NCBI GenBank assembly: GCA_951394045.1
Contig: OX595998.1
Location: forward strand, 1,612,001-1,676,000
Length of the DNA stretch: 64,000 nt
DNA from: Nitzschia sp. DOCU1
Lineage: Eukaryota; Bacillariophyta; Bacillariophyceae; Bacillariales; Bacillariaceae
Direction of reading: 5' to 3'
The position numbers and the translations under genes are program-made. The notes under the pieces were generated by a model. That model worked only from the letters and a program-made list of their open reading frames with translations, was not told the DNA's origin and ran no database searches. Within the stretch, counting starts at the first letter, position 1; each line of letters opens with the position of its first letter. Shown one piece after another: positions 19,101 through 29,058 of the stretch.

Positions 19101-22100
19101 CTTGCAGCCCTAAAGGACGAGAATAGGGAACTAGCAGCCAAGGAGTTGCAGGCCCAAGAAGCCAATGGCAGTCTCCGCTCGTATCTTTCGGAACGAAAAC
19201 GGGCTACCCACAATCTTAAACGCAAAGCCCAAAAAATCCAAGACGAAAACACCAAACTAAGACAGAAGCTTCTCGAGCTGTCGCAAGTGATCATTAGCCT
19301 CTCCAAGGACATGCAGAGCAAAATTGACGTGGTTGAGCAACAAAATGACCAGTTGAAATCTCAGCTAGAAAAGGAGATTGCCGACGAAATGACAAGTCGA
19401 ACCCAAATCCAGGATCAACTATGTCGCAGCTCGGACGCTATGATTGCGACGGAACGTGCGGCTGCTGAGGCCAAATACTCATCGCTTCTTTCTAACTATG
19501 AGTCATTGGAGACCGTGTTGCAATCGGAAATTCAGAGACGCGAGGAGGCTGAGTCTGATGTCACCGTGCTGAAGAAGGAAAATGAAGAACTGGCAAGTCG
19601 AAGCAAGATCCAGGATCAACTCAAGCGTAACTTTGACAATAGGATCGCGACTGAACGTGCGGCCGCTGAAGCGGAGTATTCATCGCTTCAAGCCGACTAC
19701 CAGGCCGAACAAGAGTCACACAGAAGTCAGTGCGACGCACTTCAGTCTGAAATCGCCAGCCTTCAGACTCAACTCAACCTTGCATCGAAGCAATCGGAAG
19801 AATATTCCAATCAAATTGATTCTCTAAGGTCTGAACTTGGATCCTGTTCCGGAACTGCCGTTTCCAGTATCCACGAGTCCGATGATGCGGAAATGATGAA
19901 AGCAAAGGCTAGGATCGACATTCTCCTGAACGAAAAGGAAGAAATGGGACGAGAGATTAGATCACTCAATGACGAGTTGGCTTCAAGGCATGCCATTGAA
20001 GAACGAATCACCAGGTCTTCGTTTGTGATGGCCGGCACCGAAAGAGCTCTCGCAGAGGCAAAATGCTCAAGTTTGGAGGCTGAGGTTGCGACGCTGAAGG
20101 AACAAATGAGCAAGGTCGAAGCCAGGGCGACCCACTACAAGGACACTTCTGAGCTACTGACGGATGATCTTTCATCTGCCAAAACTCAAAGCCAGGCCCA
20201 GCGAAGGAAGATTCATCGAGTGTGCGACGAAAACTTGAAGCTAAAAAAGAAACTTCTGGAGCTCTCGCAAGTCATCATTCAACTATCCAAGGACATGCAA
20301 CGACATCTCGACTCAGCGGAAAGGCAAACTCAACTCCTACAAGATCAGCTGGAATACGACGTGGATGACGAGAGAGCAGCCCACAACGAAATCACGATCA
20401 AGCTTCGTCACAGCATGTCTGCGATGATTCGAACCGAGAGGTCAAAAGCAGAAGCAATCGCAACATTCCTATCTCGCGAAATTGACGACTTGCGAGACAG
20501 GTTGGCAAGGGCTGAGAATGATGCTGCTGCTCATCAAAGTGAGACGCTGGAACAATCGCGACACAGCACAGCCGCAATCGCAAGCACCGAGCGATCCATT
20601 GGGGAAGCGCGAATGCAGCTTCTAGCGCTTGAGGCCGAAAATTATCGAGATCAACTTCAGTTGACGTCGACCCAGTTGTTGCAATCCCAAGCCCAAATTG
20701 AGTCGCTTCAGGAGGAACTTCGGGGTATGGGCAATGAGAATAAGCATTCAATTCTTCAATTGAAGGCAGCCCATTGTGCTGAACTTGCAGCGGCAGCAAG
20801 GAAAACCGCCGCCCTCCGTACGGAAAAAGACGAGCTCAGAAATCAAATTCAAACCTTGGAAGAAAATCTTGCGTCTCTTAGGGCAACGGAAGCTCGTACA
20901 CGACAGAGCTTTTCATCGATTGTTGGCACAGAGCGAGCAATGGCCGAGGCTAGGTTTGCAAGCTTGCAATCCGAAATCGCCGAATTGCATGCTGAAGTGC
21001 GTGATGCCACTGAGATTAACTCAGCCTATCAAAACCAGGTCGAAGAACTGAAACTGGCACTTTCAACAAGCGAGGCAGAGACGGCGGCAAACAGGGAAAT
21101 TATTCAGAAAATTGACGCCGACAATCACATGCTGAAGTCGAAACTTTTGGCAATCGGTTGGGAAAAGGCAATGGCGGACACAAAATGCTCGGCCCTTGAA
21201 ATGGAACTTGGTCAATTGCGAACAGAATACACTTCGATCGTGCCGACAGTCTCAAAGCTCGAAAATGTGACTGAAAAGTTGCGCCAAGAGCTGTTCCAAA
21301 GCGAAGCAGAGCTCAACAAGAAGAGCGAGCTTGTCCGAGATACACAATCTGAGAATGACCGCTTGAAGTCGAAGTTAGTTGAATTGTCCGGAGTGATTTG
21401 TCAGCTAACTGGAAAAATGCAAGATTCGGTAGAAGGACTTGAACGACAAAAGAGTGCGCTCGCACTTGAGCTTGAACTTGAGCTTGAGGACGAACGCCAT
21501 TTGAAAAATGACATCCAGCGGCGCATTGAGCGAAGCTCCAAGGCGATGCTCGCAACCGAGCGGGCGATAGCAGAAGCACGAATCACCGTTGTCGGGGCTG
21601 ATACTGGTTTCCGTCTAGAGACCCTCGTCGCTGAACACGATGAAGACGGAATTTTGATTAACTCTCTTCTCGATTCGCGGCGACATCTCGAAACTAAGCT
21701 CGATGAACTTCAGGTTGCACGGCAAGCTGAAGTCAGTTCCGTCCGTAAGGAGCTGGCCGCTGCGGGCCAAAAGTTTGAGGCCGAAGCCAAGATCTTGCGA
21801 GAAAGCGTGCAATCGCTCAAGGACACTGAAATCCATACTCGTCGTAGCCTTACAGCCATTGCTGGAACTGAACGAGCTATTGCGCAAGCGAAGTGCTCTG
21901 TTTTGGAATCAGATCTGAATGAGCTAAAGATTGAATTGGAGAAAGCGGTCGAATCGTCCTTGGAGCTCGAGAGGCAGAACGCAGACCTGAAGTGCGACAT
22001 GTCGATATACAAGGAAGAAGCCGAGAAGTACGAATCAACTATCAACACCCTGCTAGATGGCAACTCCAAGCTCAAAATGAAGCTTCTTGAGCTCTCTCAG

Positions 22101-25100
22101 GTTGTTGTGCATGTTTCTAAAGATATGCAAGTGCGAATCGATGCATCCGAAAGCGAGAAGAGTGCCTTGCAAAAACAGCTTGAACGTGTACAGGGTGCCG
22201 AAAGCGAGATCCAAGATCGGCTCAAACGAAGTACCGAAACCATGCTCCTGACCGAACGAATGGCTGCAGGTGCAGAGATTGCTGAGCTAAAGCGCAAACT
22301 GGCCAAACTGGAGGCCAAGGCAGCCGAAGATGAAAAGACCTCGCTGGCTTCTATCGAAGATCTCAATAGCCAACGGCAGTCGCTTCAGGAAGAACTTAAG
22401 CGAAGGGAAGGGGATGTCAATCGTCTGCTTCAGAAGACCAGGTACATGAAATCGGAGAAAGAAGTGCTGACGGCGAAATTGTATGAGTTATCGGATGTGA
22501 TTGGCAATCTCTCGAATCAGATGCAGACCAACATGTCTGCAATGCAAGAAGAGAATACCAAGCTACAGGCAGATTTTGAACATGAACGAGAGACGGAGCA
22601 ACGTTCACGAAACGAGTTGGTTAACCATGTCACTCGCACTACGGCGTCCATCGTGGCAACAGAACGTGCACGATGCGAAGCCATCCATACCTTGTTGCTG
22701 TCTGACTTTAAGCATTCTCAAGAGGAGCACCTCATGCGTCTACAAGAAGCCATGGGTGCGAAGGAAGAGTTGAACGATAAGCTTGCAGCTTCGATGCGTC
22801 ACATTGATACCCTCAACCAAGAAAACAATCGGCTGCGAGATCACCTTCAGTTCGAGACCGCGACGAGGAAAGACAAAGAATTCTTGCTGTCTTCATTGAC
22901 GACTGAAAAAATGGAGCTAAGCAATATGCTGAATAACGCCCAAGCGAAGTTGAGCCTCTTCGGCGGAATCTGCGCGGAAAGTCGTCGCCGACTTGAATCA
23001 CTCTATTCCACAGAGAAGTCACTACTGGAGGCACGCTGCTTGGACTTGACAAAAGAAATTGAAGCTTGCAATCGCAAGTTAGATTCGACGTCTGGCGAGC
23101 TTGAGTTGTCGCAGACGAAGGTCGAGTCTCTTCACCTGGAGATCCGAGAGACTTGCAAGACCCACGCGGAAGAAATGGCAGCTGCTAGAGAGAAGCATGC
23201 GTTAGAACTGAACTCAGCTTCGTCCAAAATCGAGCTGTTGCAGCGTCAGGCGGTTGAACAACAGAACCTTGTCAGTGACCTTAGAGCCGAAGCTATGTCG
23301 AAGCAGGCTTTCGAGGATACATTGCTCCGCACAACAGAAGCTGCCATTGAAAATGAACGAGCCATGGCCAATGTCACATGCTCGGCCCTTGAAGCCGATG
23401 TTTCGATGCTACGGGCGGCCCTACAAAGAGCCACCGAAACCGCAACTGAATACCAGAAACTTAATGACAGTCTGAAAGCTCAGCTTTCAAGCAGCAATGC
23501 AGTGCTCAATGAAAAGCAAGCGGAAATTCACAAGTTCGAAATCGATACAGCTCTCCTCAAGGCAGAACTCCAAAGTATTTATGAAACAGCAAACACTTTC
23601 GAGGAGCTCAGCAACCGTCTCAAAAATGAGCTCTCAACAAGCGCAGCAGACAACGATGAAAAAAGTGCGATGATCCAAACTATCCAGGATCAAAATAGTT
23701 TAATGCAATCCAAGTTGGTGGAATTGTCTCAAGTCATCGGCGACCTGTCCGAGTCAGTCGAAGAGCTACAGAAGCAGAAGCAACAACTTGAAGCCGATTC
23801 AGAAAACGCGCTCAAGATGGAGCGTGAAGTTCAATCTGACCTGCAGAGTCGATTGTCCCGTGCGATGGAGGTCATGATTACCACCGAACGAGCCCGAACC
23901 GAAGCGGAGCAGGCCATGTTGCGGACTACCATGAAACAATTGGATGTGGATCTGGGTCTCAAGAGTGCTGAGTTGTCTTTGGTTGCACAAGAGCTAGAAA
24001 AGTCCAAGCTTGCTGCTTTCCATATGCAAAGCCTGATTATTGAATTGGGTGAGCAATTGAAAGCAAGCCGGGAAGAAGCCCTTGCCACCAGGACTGAAGC
24101 CGCCACAATGTTTCAAAATATGCAGTCGGAACTCGATTCGCGTGATTCTCGTAACAACTACCTTCAAGAACAGCTAGAGTCGCAACACAAAGACTACTTG
24201 GAGCTACAAAAAGAATTCCAGCGGCAAACCTTTGAGCTTGCTGGTGGAGTGGAGGAGCTAGCCGAGCAGCTTGAAAGAAAGGTTGCCGAACACGAAGTTG
24301 CTTCTAAACGTCTTGCAAAGGCAGACTCTCAGGTTGAATCTTTCAAGCAATCTCTCTCCGATGTTTCGAAGAAACTGAAAGACACCACACTTCTCTATTC
24401 TGAGACACAAAAGGTGCTGCAAAGAACGGAGCAGCAACTTGTCTCAGCTCAAGACCTAGCCAAGGAACACAAGGAGGAAGCAGACAAGCTGAAACAAAAG
24501 CTCGATGAATCCATGAGTAAAAACACGCAGCTGGATGACGAACGCACGTTGTTGTCGGCCCAAGTAGAGGACCTGTCGAACTCCAAGGCTGCTCTCGAGG
24601 CTCAAGTCGCACAGCTGAACGAAACCCTGACAAGTACTACTGAGGACAAGAATCGTTTTGAGTTGCAGAGTCAGGAACTAACCACGGCGAACTCGAGTCT
24701 AGAATCGCAACTTGAGAAAGCTACTGGTGACATTGCTTCACTCGAAAAGGATCTCGATGAAACTCGCAACAAGCTTCGTGGTACTCAATCCGAGAATCGC
24801 GTACTAGAGGAAGCTCTACAACGACGAATCTTGGAGCTACAGGAGAGCCGAAACCATGTCAATGAACTGAAGAAGCGACTGAATGATCTACAAGCTACGG
24901 TAGATGACGCATTCCAACAGAATAATCATTTGAAGTCGACCAGTCAGAGCGACATTGGCCAGCTGCGACGCGAAGTGGACCGGCAGCAACAGGAACTTCG
25001 GGTGTGTCGTGCTGAGGCCAGAGAACTGGTAGCACGCATCGCTGCACTGGAGCCCGAGCTGCAACAAGTTCGTGAAGAGAAAGAGAATTTGGAGCAAGAA

Positions 25101-26954
25101 CTATTAGAGCGCCAAGAAGAAATTGAAGACGCCCAGGTCGAGAACACAGATCTGCAGCACTTGATCGAAAAGCAAGACAAAATCATCAAGCAACTCGAAA
25201 CGGATGCTGCTGATCGAGACGAGCAGGCCAAACGAAAGCAGGCACGGTTTGAAGAAATGAAGGCTTCCCTAGCGTCGGTGACCGGAGTTCTGGAGGAAAT
25301 GACCGACTCCAACACTGCCTTGGCCACAAGAATCAACCATCTCGAAGCCGAGCTCGAAGCCGAAAAGGAAGCCAAGTCAAAGGCACTAGCTGATAGGTCT
25401 GCGACAAATTTCGAGAAGGAATCAGCTTTGACTGCTGCGACAGCGAAGATCGAACATCTGCGTGAAGAGATTCGACATTTGGAGAACAAGATCAGGACTC
25501 TTGAACAAGAAAGTAGAGAACAACTCGTGGCAGCAAGGAAAGAAATTGAAAAGGCCTCCCAGCGGGAAGCAACGTTGGTTGAGAACCTCGACTCGTGCAA
25601 GGCTGAGCTGTCGACGCTCCGCCAAGCGGCGGAAGAGAATGAGAATGCGTTGAAGGAGCAGATCAATGTATGCCGCAACGAAGTCTCCGAGGAGAAGTTT
25701 GCCAATAGGCTCTTAAAGGATCTGGTTTCCACTCTCAACACCAAGAACGATTCTTTGCAAACGAAGTGCGACAAACTCAAGGCCGACAAGAAAGATTTGA
25801 AAGAGCAACTCAGGGAAGCGGCAAAGCAGAAGTCACGGGTCCAGTCGTATCCTCCACAAGAGGAAGCGGATCCGGAAGCTGGGCCTGGAGCAATTCCGCT
25901 GGCGGGAGAGCGCAACTTTATGCGAGGAGGAGCCGAGGAGCGCCTTGTGGTGGTCACTCGTGAGCGAGACTCTCTGCAGCAGCGAGTCAATGATTTGACC
26001 GAGAAGGAATCACAAGCATTGAAGAAACTCGAGGCAGCCTTGGAGCGAAACAAGCAGCTGGACGACCAACTGACCGAAACCAAGAATAAAGTCACAGAGC
26101 TCACCAAAGCCATTGAAACGATGACGGCCGAGCACGCCCTAAAGCTCGGAAACTCCGAAGCCCGTGAGGCAAGTTTGGCAAAGGAAGTCGTGGGACTTCA
26201 ACTAGAAATCGAAACAGTGAGGAGGAAACTGAAGCATGGGGGACATGACGAACTCCAAGATATACTGATGCAAGAAACCGAAGATATGCGAGTCAAATTG
26301 GATGAATTGAAACGAGAAAACCAACAGTTGAAATCGTCCTTGCGAGAGCGCGGCAGCTCCGAAGAAATTGAAGAGATGCGTATTGCGTTTGAGGAAGACT
26401 TAGCCCATTTCGAAGCTCGCGAAGCAAGCCTCGCCCGCGAAGTCGTTGCGCTCCAGCTGGAAGTGGAGAGCACAAAGCGCAGGTTGGCTCAAGTTGAGTC
26501 AAACCCCAATGATTATCAGAGAAGGATCAACGAGCTCCGAGCGGACGTGCTCTATTTGACGAAAGAAAACGAAGCTTTGGTGGCTGAACGGGAAGCGTCG
26601 AGGAAGTACAACAAACTTGAACCGGTAGTTGAACGGCGGGAAGGCAACGCGTCGAGCAACAACAAAGTTGAACCACCACCACCACCACCCCCGCCACCGA
26701 CGCCACCCATGGATGCCAGGGCCTGCAGAAAGCAGTCTCGCCCCGACATCTCCGGCGCCTCATCGTTTTCTTCGATCAAAGGTATCGACTCCGTCTCATC
26801 CTTTTCGTCGGCAAAACAATCTCGCCCCAATCATATCTCTAGTGCCTCGTCCTTTTCCTCGCAGAAAAGCGGACGCTTTCTCAAATACGAAAAGGACAAG
26901 CACCAGCAAACCGAACCCAGACAGGACAATCGTGGATCCTTCTGGCGGCGATAG
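16179..26954 (+). CDS. Giant coiled-coil protein with ~132-aa super-repeat
   Basis: An uninterrupted ORF of 3591 residues. The open frame reaches a TTG at 16152, but ATG 16179 has an ideal context (CCCACCATGG). No family recognised. Residues 1-~230 are disordered, Ser/Glu/Arg-rich. Residues ~570-2600 are coiled coil built from two alternating signatures. Signature A is T-E-R-A-x-A-E-A, usually preceded by R-S-S-x-A-M and followed by S-L-E-x-E, with T at 572, 697, 959, 1091, 1158, 1287, 1419, 1470, 1584, 1793, 1897, 2025, 2161, 2278 and 2569 and degenerate copies near 1662 and 2392. Signature B is K-L-L-E-L-S-Q-V-I followed by S-K-D-M-Q, at 640, 1034, 1362, 1736, 1972, 2104 and 2516. B is followed by A after 57 residues (53 in two cases). 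From ~2600 on, ordinary coiled coil continues. The tail has a polyproline run (~3500) and four S-S-F-S-S units. A structural scaffold is inferred. Confidence 0.85.
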   Translation: MVSSARHGIRSPRSTSPTLQQRRMAAAAEHSVPSVQIAATAMCIELQMETLALCSPLDLATSPRSISARAGRTNLQVATTPGSLASSGYFFADDNETTDAVAETPKPKGHGGNIFGTIFTPAWSPWSPPRHAELSQERKKPSEIQEERRQTGNSQEEHHRERRDAGSSELREGMDDDSLRDASSSSMASIGSSSDDPQQQEELEESSSDDSLTSALIALRVHNVALQCRIQDLEAANEHLAQRLPPREDDGEILNETSRQLLTCASMPFEACNNDSVKPPSVSLPQHKLVAVEQLEYVATLESQLNESRRFNKTLTEVCKDLHTKVGDLETKVEDLETIQNSLNEELQESKEREHQLQERLEKTTSRVECMLSVAQSASSFADTPRGRRGKREKKESPLCSAENVPDVADMTAELQSHNTLLKLQNEHLQQQMEEIVIDKQIQATKDGKKIRHLQDKVIKLERVNREYESVRAQLKTQLSALQSKVKTGLDDRESRKTSKDDRSTSELEVEVLRDQLQEASSAAAKQKEQIERLERRGQEQQSQIETLQEEMKARLALEDQVQRNSMTMVATERAMAEARCAALESDIGTLQEELHEAAVQTAKYQERVASLENHLFEHERTIQQKDAESSKLRQKIAQFSQVILRMSHDMQSEIDFLERKNEALEHQMKVELDDAETSRNDIQERLLRSLKVMLSTERAIAEANFTLLKRELDMSQENKQILNERASNQEGELRACHLELTNLRVLVDGLQGQLHSTLSEKTKLLASVDKLQHRLDSVQSMNHALQFEIESQRIERSFSTDSTGRSGEHLDQLSFGIQSSGSGTVLQLQEAVSQIASLETKNYELQSRLKDAEKRYSSQLDEQELVKVRAVASLQDDLESTSALASRHQARIEELENELTRAREFYESHMHEEKLSAENLRKENLKLIAELETTSDQKQSRLMVEERLRRSSAAMVATERAMAMATVAALESELAALKDENRELAAKELQAQEANGSLRSYLSERKRATHNLKRKAQKIQDENTKLRQKLLELSQVIISLSKDMQSKIDVVEQQNDQLKSQLEKEIADEMTSRTQIQDQLCRSSDAMIATERAAAEAKYSSLLSNYESLETVLQSEIQRREEAESDVTVLKKENEELASRSKIQDQLKRNFDNRIATERAAAEAEYSSLQADYQAEQESHRSQCDALQSEIASLQTQLNLASKQSEEYSNQIDSLRSELGSCSGTAVSSIHESDDAEMMKAKARIDILLNEKEEMGREIRSLNDELASRHAIEERITRSSFVMAGTERALAEAKCSSLEAEVATLKEQMSKVEARATHYKDTSELLTDDLSSAKTQSQAQRRKIHRVCDENLKLKKKLLELSQVIIQLSKDMQRHLDSAERQTQLLQDQLEYDVDDERAAHNEITIKLRHSMSAMIRTERSKAEAIATFLSREIDDLRDRLARAENDAAAHQSETLEQSRHSTAAIASTERSIGEARMQLLALEAENYRDQLQLTSTQLLQSQAQIESLQEELRGMGNENKHSILQLKAAHCAELAAAARKTAALRTEKDELRNQIQTLEENLASLRATEARTRQSFSSIVGTERAMAEARFASLQSEIAELHAEVRDATEINSAYQNQVEELKLALSTSEAETAANREIIQKIDADNHMLKSKLLAIGWEKAMADTKCSALEMELGQLRTEYTSIVPTVSKLENVTEKLRQELFQSEAELNKKSELVRDTQSENDRLKSKLVELSGVICQLTGKMQDSVEGLERQKSALALELELELEDERHLKNDIQRRIERSSKAMLATERAIAEARITVVGADTGFRLETLVAEHDEDGILINSLLDSRRHLETKLDELQVARQAEVSSVRKELAAAGQKFEAEAKILRESVQSLKDTEIHTRRSLTAIAGTERAIAQAKCSVLESDLNELKIELEKAVESSLELERQNADLKCDMSIYKEEAEKYESTINTLLDGNSKLKMKLLELSQVVVHVSKDMQVRIDASESEKSALQKQLERVQGAESEIQDRLKRSTETMLLTERMAAGAEIAELKRKLAKLEAKAAEDEKTSLASIEDLNSQRQSLQEELKRREGDVNRLLQKTRYMKSEKEVLTAKLYELSDVIGNLSNQMQTNMSAMQEENTKLQADFEHERETEQRSRNELVNHVTRTTASIVATERARCEAIHTLLLSDFKHSQEEHLMRLQEAMGAKEELNDKLAASMRHIDTLNQENNRLRDHLQFETATRKDKEFLLSSLTTEKMELSNMLNNAQAKLSLFGGICAESRRRLESLYSTEKSLLEARCLDLTKEIEACNRKLDSTSGELELSQTKVESLHLEIRETCKTHAEEMAAAREKHALELNSASSKIELLQRQAVEQQNLVSDLRAEAMSKQAFEDTLLRTTEAAIENERAMANVTCSALEADVSMLRAALQRATETATEYQKLNDSLKAQLSSSNAVLNEKQAEIHKFEIDTALLKAELQSIYETANTFEELSNRLKNELSTSAADNDEKSAMIQTIQDQNSLMQSKLVELSQVIGDLSESVEELQKQKQQLEADSENALKMEREVQSDLQSRLSRAMEVMITTERARTEAEQAMLRTTMKQLDVDLGLKSAELSLVAQELEKSKLAAFHMQSLIIELGEQLKASREEALATRTEAATMFQNMQSELDSRDSRNNYLQEQLESQHKDYLELQKEFQRQTFELAGGVEELAEQLERKVAEHEVASKRLAKADSQVESFKQSLSDVSKKLKDTTLLYSETQKVLQRTEQQLVSAQDLAKEHKEEADKLKQKLDESMSKNTQLDDERTLLSAQVEDLSNSKAALEAQVAQLNETLTSTTEDKNRFELQSQELTTANSSLESQLEKATGDIASLEKDLDETRNKLRGTQSENRVLEEALQRRILELQESRNHVNELKKRLNDLQATVDDAFQQNNHLKSTSQSDIGQLRREVDRQQQELRVCRAEARELVARIAALEPELQQVREEKENLEQELLERQEEIEDAQVENTDLQHLIEKQDKIIKQLETDAADRDEQAKRKQARFEEMKASLASVTGVLEEMTDSNTALATRINHLEAELEAEKEAKSKALADRSATNFEKESALTAATAKIEHLREEIRHLENKIRTLEQESREQLVAARKEIEKASQREATLVENLDSCKAELSTLRQAAEENENALKEQINVCRNEVSEEKFANRLLKDLVSTLNTKNDSLQTKCDKLKADKKDLKEQLREAAKQKSRVQSYPPQEEADPEAGPGAIPLAGERNFMRGGAEERLVVVTRERDSLQQRVNDLTEKESQALKKLEAALERNKQLDDQLTETKNKVTELTKAIETMTAEHALKLGNSEAREASLAKEVVGLQLEIETVRRKLKHGGHDELQDILMQETEDMRVKLDELKRENQQLKSSLRERGSSEEIEEMRIAFEEDLAHFEAREASLAREVVALQLEVESTKRRLAQVESNPNDYQRRINELRADVLYLTKENEALVAEREASRKYNKLEPVVERREGNASSNNKVEPPPPPPPPPTPPMDARACRKQSRPDISGASSFSSIKGIDSVSSFSSAKQSRPNHISSASSFSSQKSGRFLKYEKDKHQQTEPRQDNRGSFWRR

Positions 26955-27630
26955 ACGACGGACTCGACAAGAAATCGAGTAGCAATGGCTACTCACCTAC
27001 TCACTCGCCCCAAGAAGCACGTTGAAGAAACAAAAGAAAGTATCATTATCATCATGAACCTGTGAATACAAACAAAACCAACAGACCAAAGATCTATCAT
27101 TTATAAACACCATTTTTTACACATCTTAGCCTTATCCATTGCATCCGCAACAATTTAGTACACGAGTAGAGCTATCATCCAATTTTTGTACCTTCCATTG
27201 ATCCACGAAAAGCGAGGCGCAAGCCCCGAGACAAACCATGCCTCTTCCTTGCCCGAGAGGTACTAGCGAAGATATTACAGACAGTCGCTACTTGCATCGC
27301 ACCGTTACGGCTCTCGCTGGTTCTCTCTCTCTCGGTACTCCTCAATGGCGTATTTGGATCATAGCGGAATCGCCCCGCTCGCAACATCATTCGAAGGAGT
27401 GAGTCCATAAAGCCAGCCCGCGCGTGCATCCACTTTCCCGCCAATTTTGCGTGCACGCGCGCGGTATTCTTTTTCGTTCCAAAAATAGCTCACAAACCCC
27501 CACCAACCATTAGTAAAGGTCCGCCGCCACAACCTCTTAACCCTATCAGCAACACCACTGGTCATTTTGTTGCTTCTATCGGCCGTTGCTACTATTCTTT
27601 TTATTGCTATTCCCCTCTATCACAAGTACC
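26955..27630. other. Intergenic between same-strand genes
   Basis: 676 bp holding the 3' UTR of the giant gene and the upstream region of the proline-rich gene. The minus-strand ORFs here are unremarkable. No RNA gene or repeat recognised. Confidence 0.4.
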
Positions 27631-29058
27631 ATGGAAGACCGCCACGATCTATCAGAGCCGCGCCCTGTGAAAGGCTTGGAGCTGCCGACCTGGGACGTGG
27701 ACGTTTTACGAGAAGGCGTCGACACTCCCATTTTGACCGTCCGGGTGGACGCCGAGGTGCTTCCCCCACGTCGACGCAAGAAGAAGATTGTGTGGAAGTT
27801 GCCTGACTCGGTAGATCAGGTGCCCAAATTTGGAAAGGAGGACAAGCTGAGAATTTTGGAGATTTTCAAACAACAAAAGAAGAATATGAAGCGCGAAAAG
27901 CGAAAGTCACAGCCCTGCAACGAGCAGCAACCAGAGCCACCCGACGCACAAGACGGGCAGTCACAGAGCAATAACGAACTTGATGCAAGCCAAAATGATG
28001 ATGTTGGATTGGCCGCCGAACCGTCCAGGAAAGTGGAAACGCAGGACTCCAAAACCTCCTCCACAGCATCCTCGATGTCGGACCCTCCAGATATCGATAA
28101 TCTTTGCCTTGAGGAAAAGAAACAATCAGATCCAAAACCAGCAAATGACCATGCCCCACCGGCAACTAACAATGTCGGACCACCGTCTTTTCCACCCCCG
28201 CCACCGCCTGGAATGTTTGCGACAGGACCGCAATTCCCTGCTGCCGTTAATTCTACGCCGATATCTCCGCCGCCCCGCCCACCACCTGGACTCGTGCCAC
28301 CAGCTCCACCAGGCCTCCGACAATCATCGTCATCACCATCAAATGTAGTGCCATCACCTCAACCTGGTATTCAACCTCCAGGAGCTACTACCACTGTCAA
28401 TAATAATGGCGCTCAATCATCATCACCACCGCCCGCTCCAACGATACGACACGAAACCCCGCCAATGCCCCGTCGATCCTACTTTCAACTTCCACATCCT
28501 CATCATCCTGACCTTGTTACTAATTTGGCACAAGTGGTAACACAATCCTACTACTTCATGTTGACGCATGGGCATGTTCAAGAATTGCAATCCTACTATG
28601 CTCCCTATGCTCAGAAGTCTTTGACTGTCGGTGGAGCTCATGCGATTTGCCATTCTGTCCAAGATTTGGAAATGCAATTGCAATCGTTGGTGGGAATGGT
28701 AGTAGCCATTCGTGGCATGTTACAACAACCATCCATACCAACGACAATGACTCCTACCACCATGGATCCCTCCTCCTCGAATACAGCTTTGTCGTCGTCG
28801 TCATCCTCGATTTTGGTCATTATTACGGGCATGTGCGTTCGACCGCATGCTCTACCATTTTGTCACTCTCTCGTGTTGGTGCCAAGTCAAATGGGGACAA
28901 TGGCGACTCCAAATGGCGATAATACTGATCCAGCTCCTATGATTGGTTGGCAAATTCAAAATGACGCCTTATGCTTCTTGACCACAGAGGCGCCGGCAGC
29001 AGCACCACCTCCACCACCAGTTGCTTCTGGTCATGAAAGCAATGGACCCTCTGCATGA
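27631..29058 (+). CDS. Proline-rich protein of unknown function
   Basis: ATG 27631 is chosen (context AGTACCATGG); the frame is open to a TTG at 27586 without another ATG. The product is 475 residues. Residues 1-~85 form the only possibly ordered N-terminal part, ending in a basic helix (KEDKLRILEIFKQQKKNMKREKRK) that could bind nucleic acid or serve as an NLS. Residues ~90-290 are low complexity: Gln/Asp/Ser, then many proline clusters (PPPPPPG, PPPRPPPG, PPAPPG) of the kind bound by profilin, SH3 or WW domains. Residues ~300-370 (YFQLPHPHHPDLVTNLAQVVTQSYYFMLTHG, given in part) look helical and more conserved-like. A Ser-rich run and another polyproline precede the C-terminus. No family recognised; an adaptor or RNA-processing role is only a guess. 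Confidence 0.65.
   Translation: MEDRHDLSEPRPVKGLELPTWDVDVLREGVDTPILTVRVDAEVLPPRRRKKKIVWKLPDSVDQVPKFGKEDKLRILEIFKQQKKNMKREKRKSQPCNEQQPEPPDAQDGQSQSNNELDASQNDDVGLAAEPSRKVETQDSKTSSTASSMSDPPDIDNLCLEEKKQSDPKPANDHAPPATNNVGPPSFPPPPPPGMFATGPQFPAAVNSTPISPPPRPPPGLVPPAPPGLRQSSSSPSNVVPSPQPGIQPPGATTTVNNNGAQSSSPPPAPTIRHETPPMPRRSYFQLPHPHHPDLVTNLAQVVTQSYYFMLTHGHVQELQSYYAPYAQKSLTVGGAHAICHSVQDLEMQLQSLVGMVVAIRGMLQQPSIPTTMTPTTMDPSSSNTALSSSSSSILVIITGMCVRPHALPFCHSLVLVPSQMGTMATPNGDNTDPAPMIGWQIQNDALCFLTTEAPAAAPPPPPVASGHESNGPSA

Noticed and set aside
17870..23900. Repeats in the giant gene as a CRISPR array or tandem DNA satellite
   Set aside because: The repetition is at protein level with diverged codons; no short identical DNA repeats with regular spacers.
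24944..26113. 389-aa minus-strand ORF, Ser/Arg/Cys-rich
   Set aside because: Antisense shadow of coiled-coil codons (GAG/AAG/GAA read backwards give Ser/Leu/Phe-rich frames).
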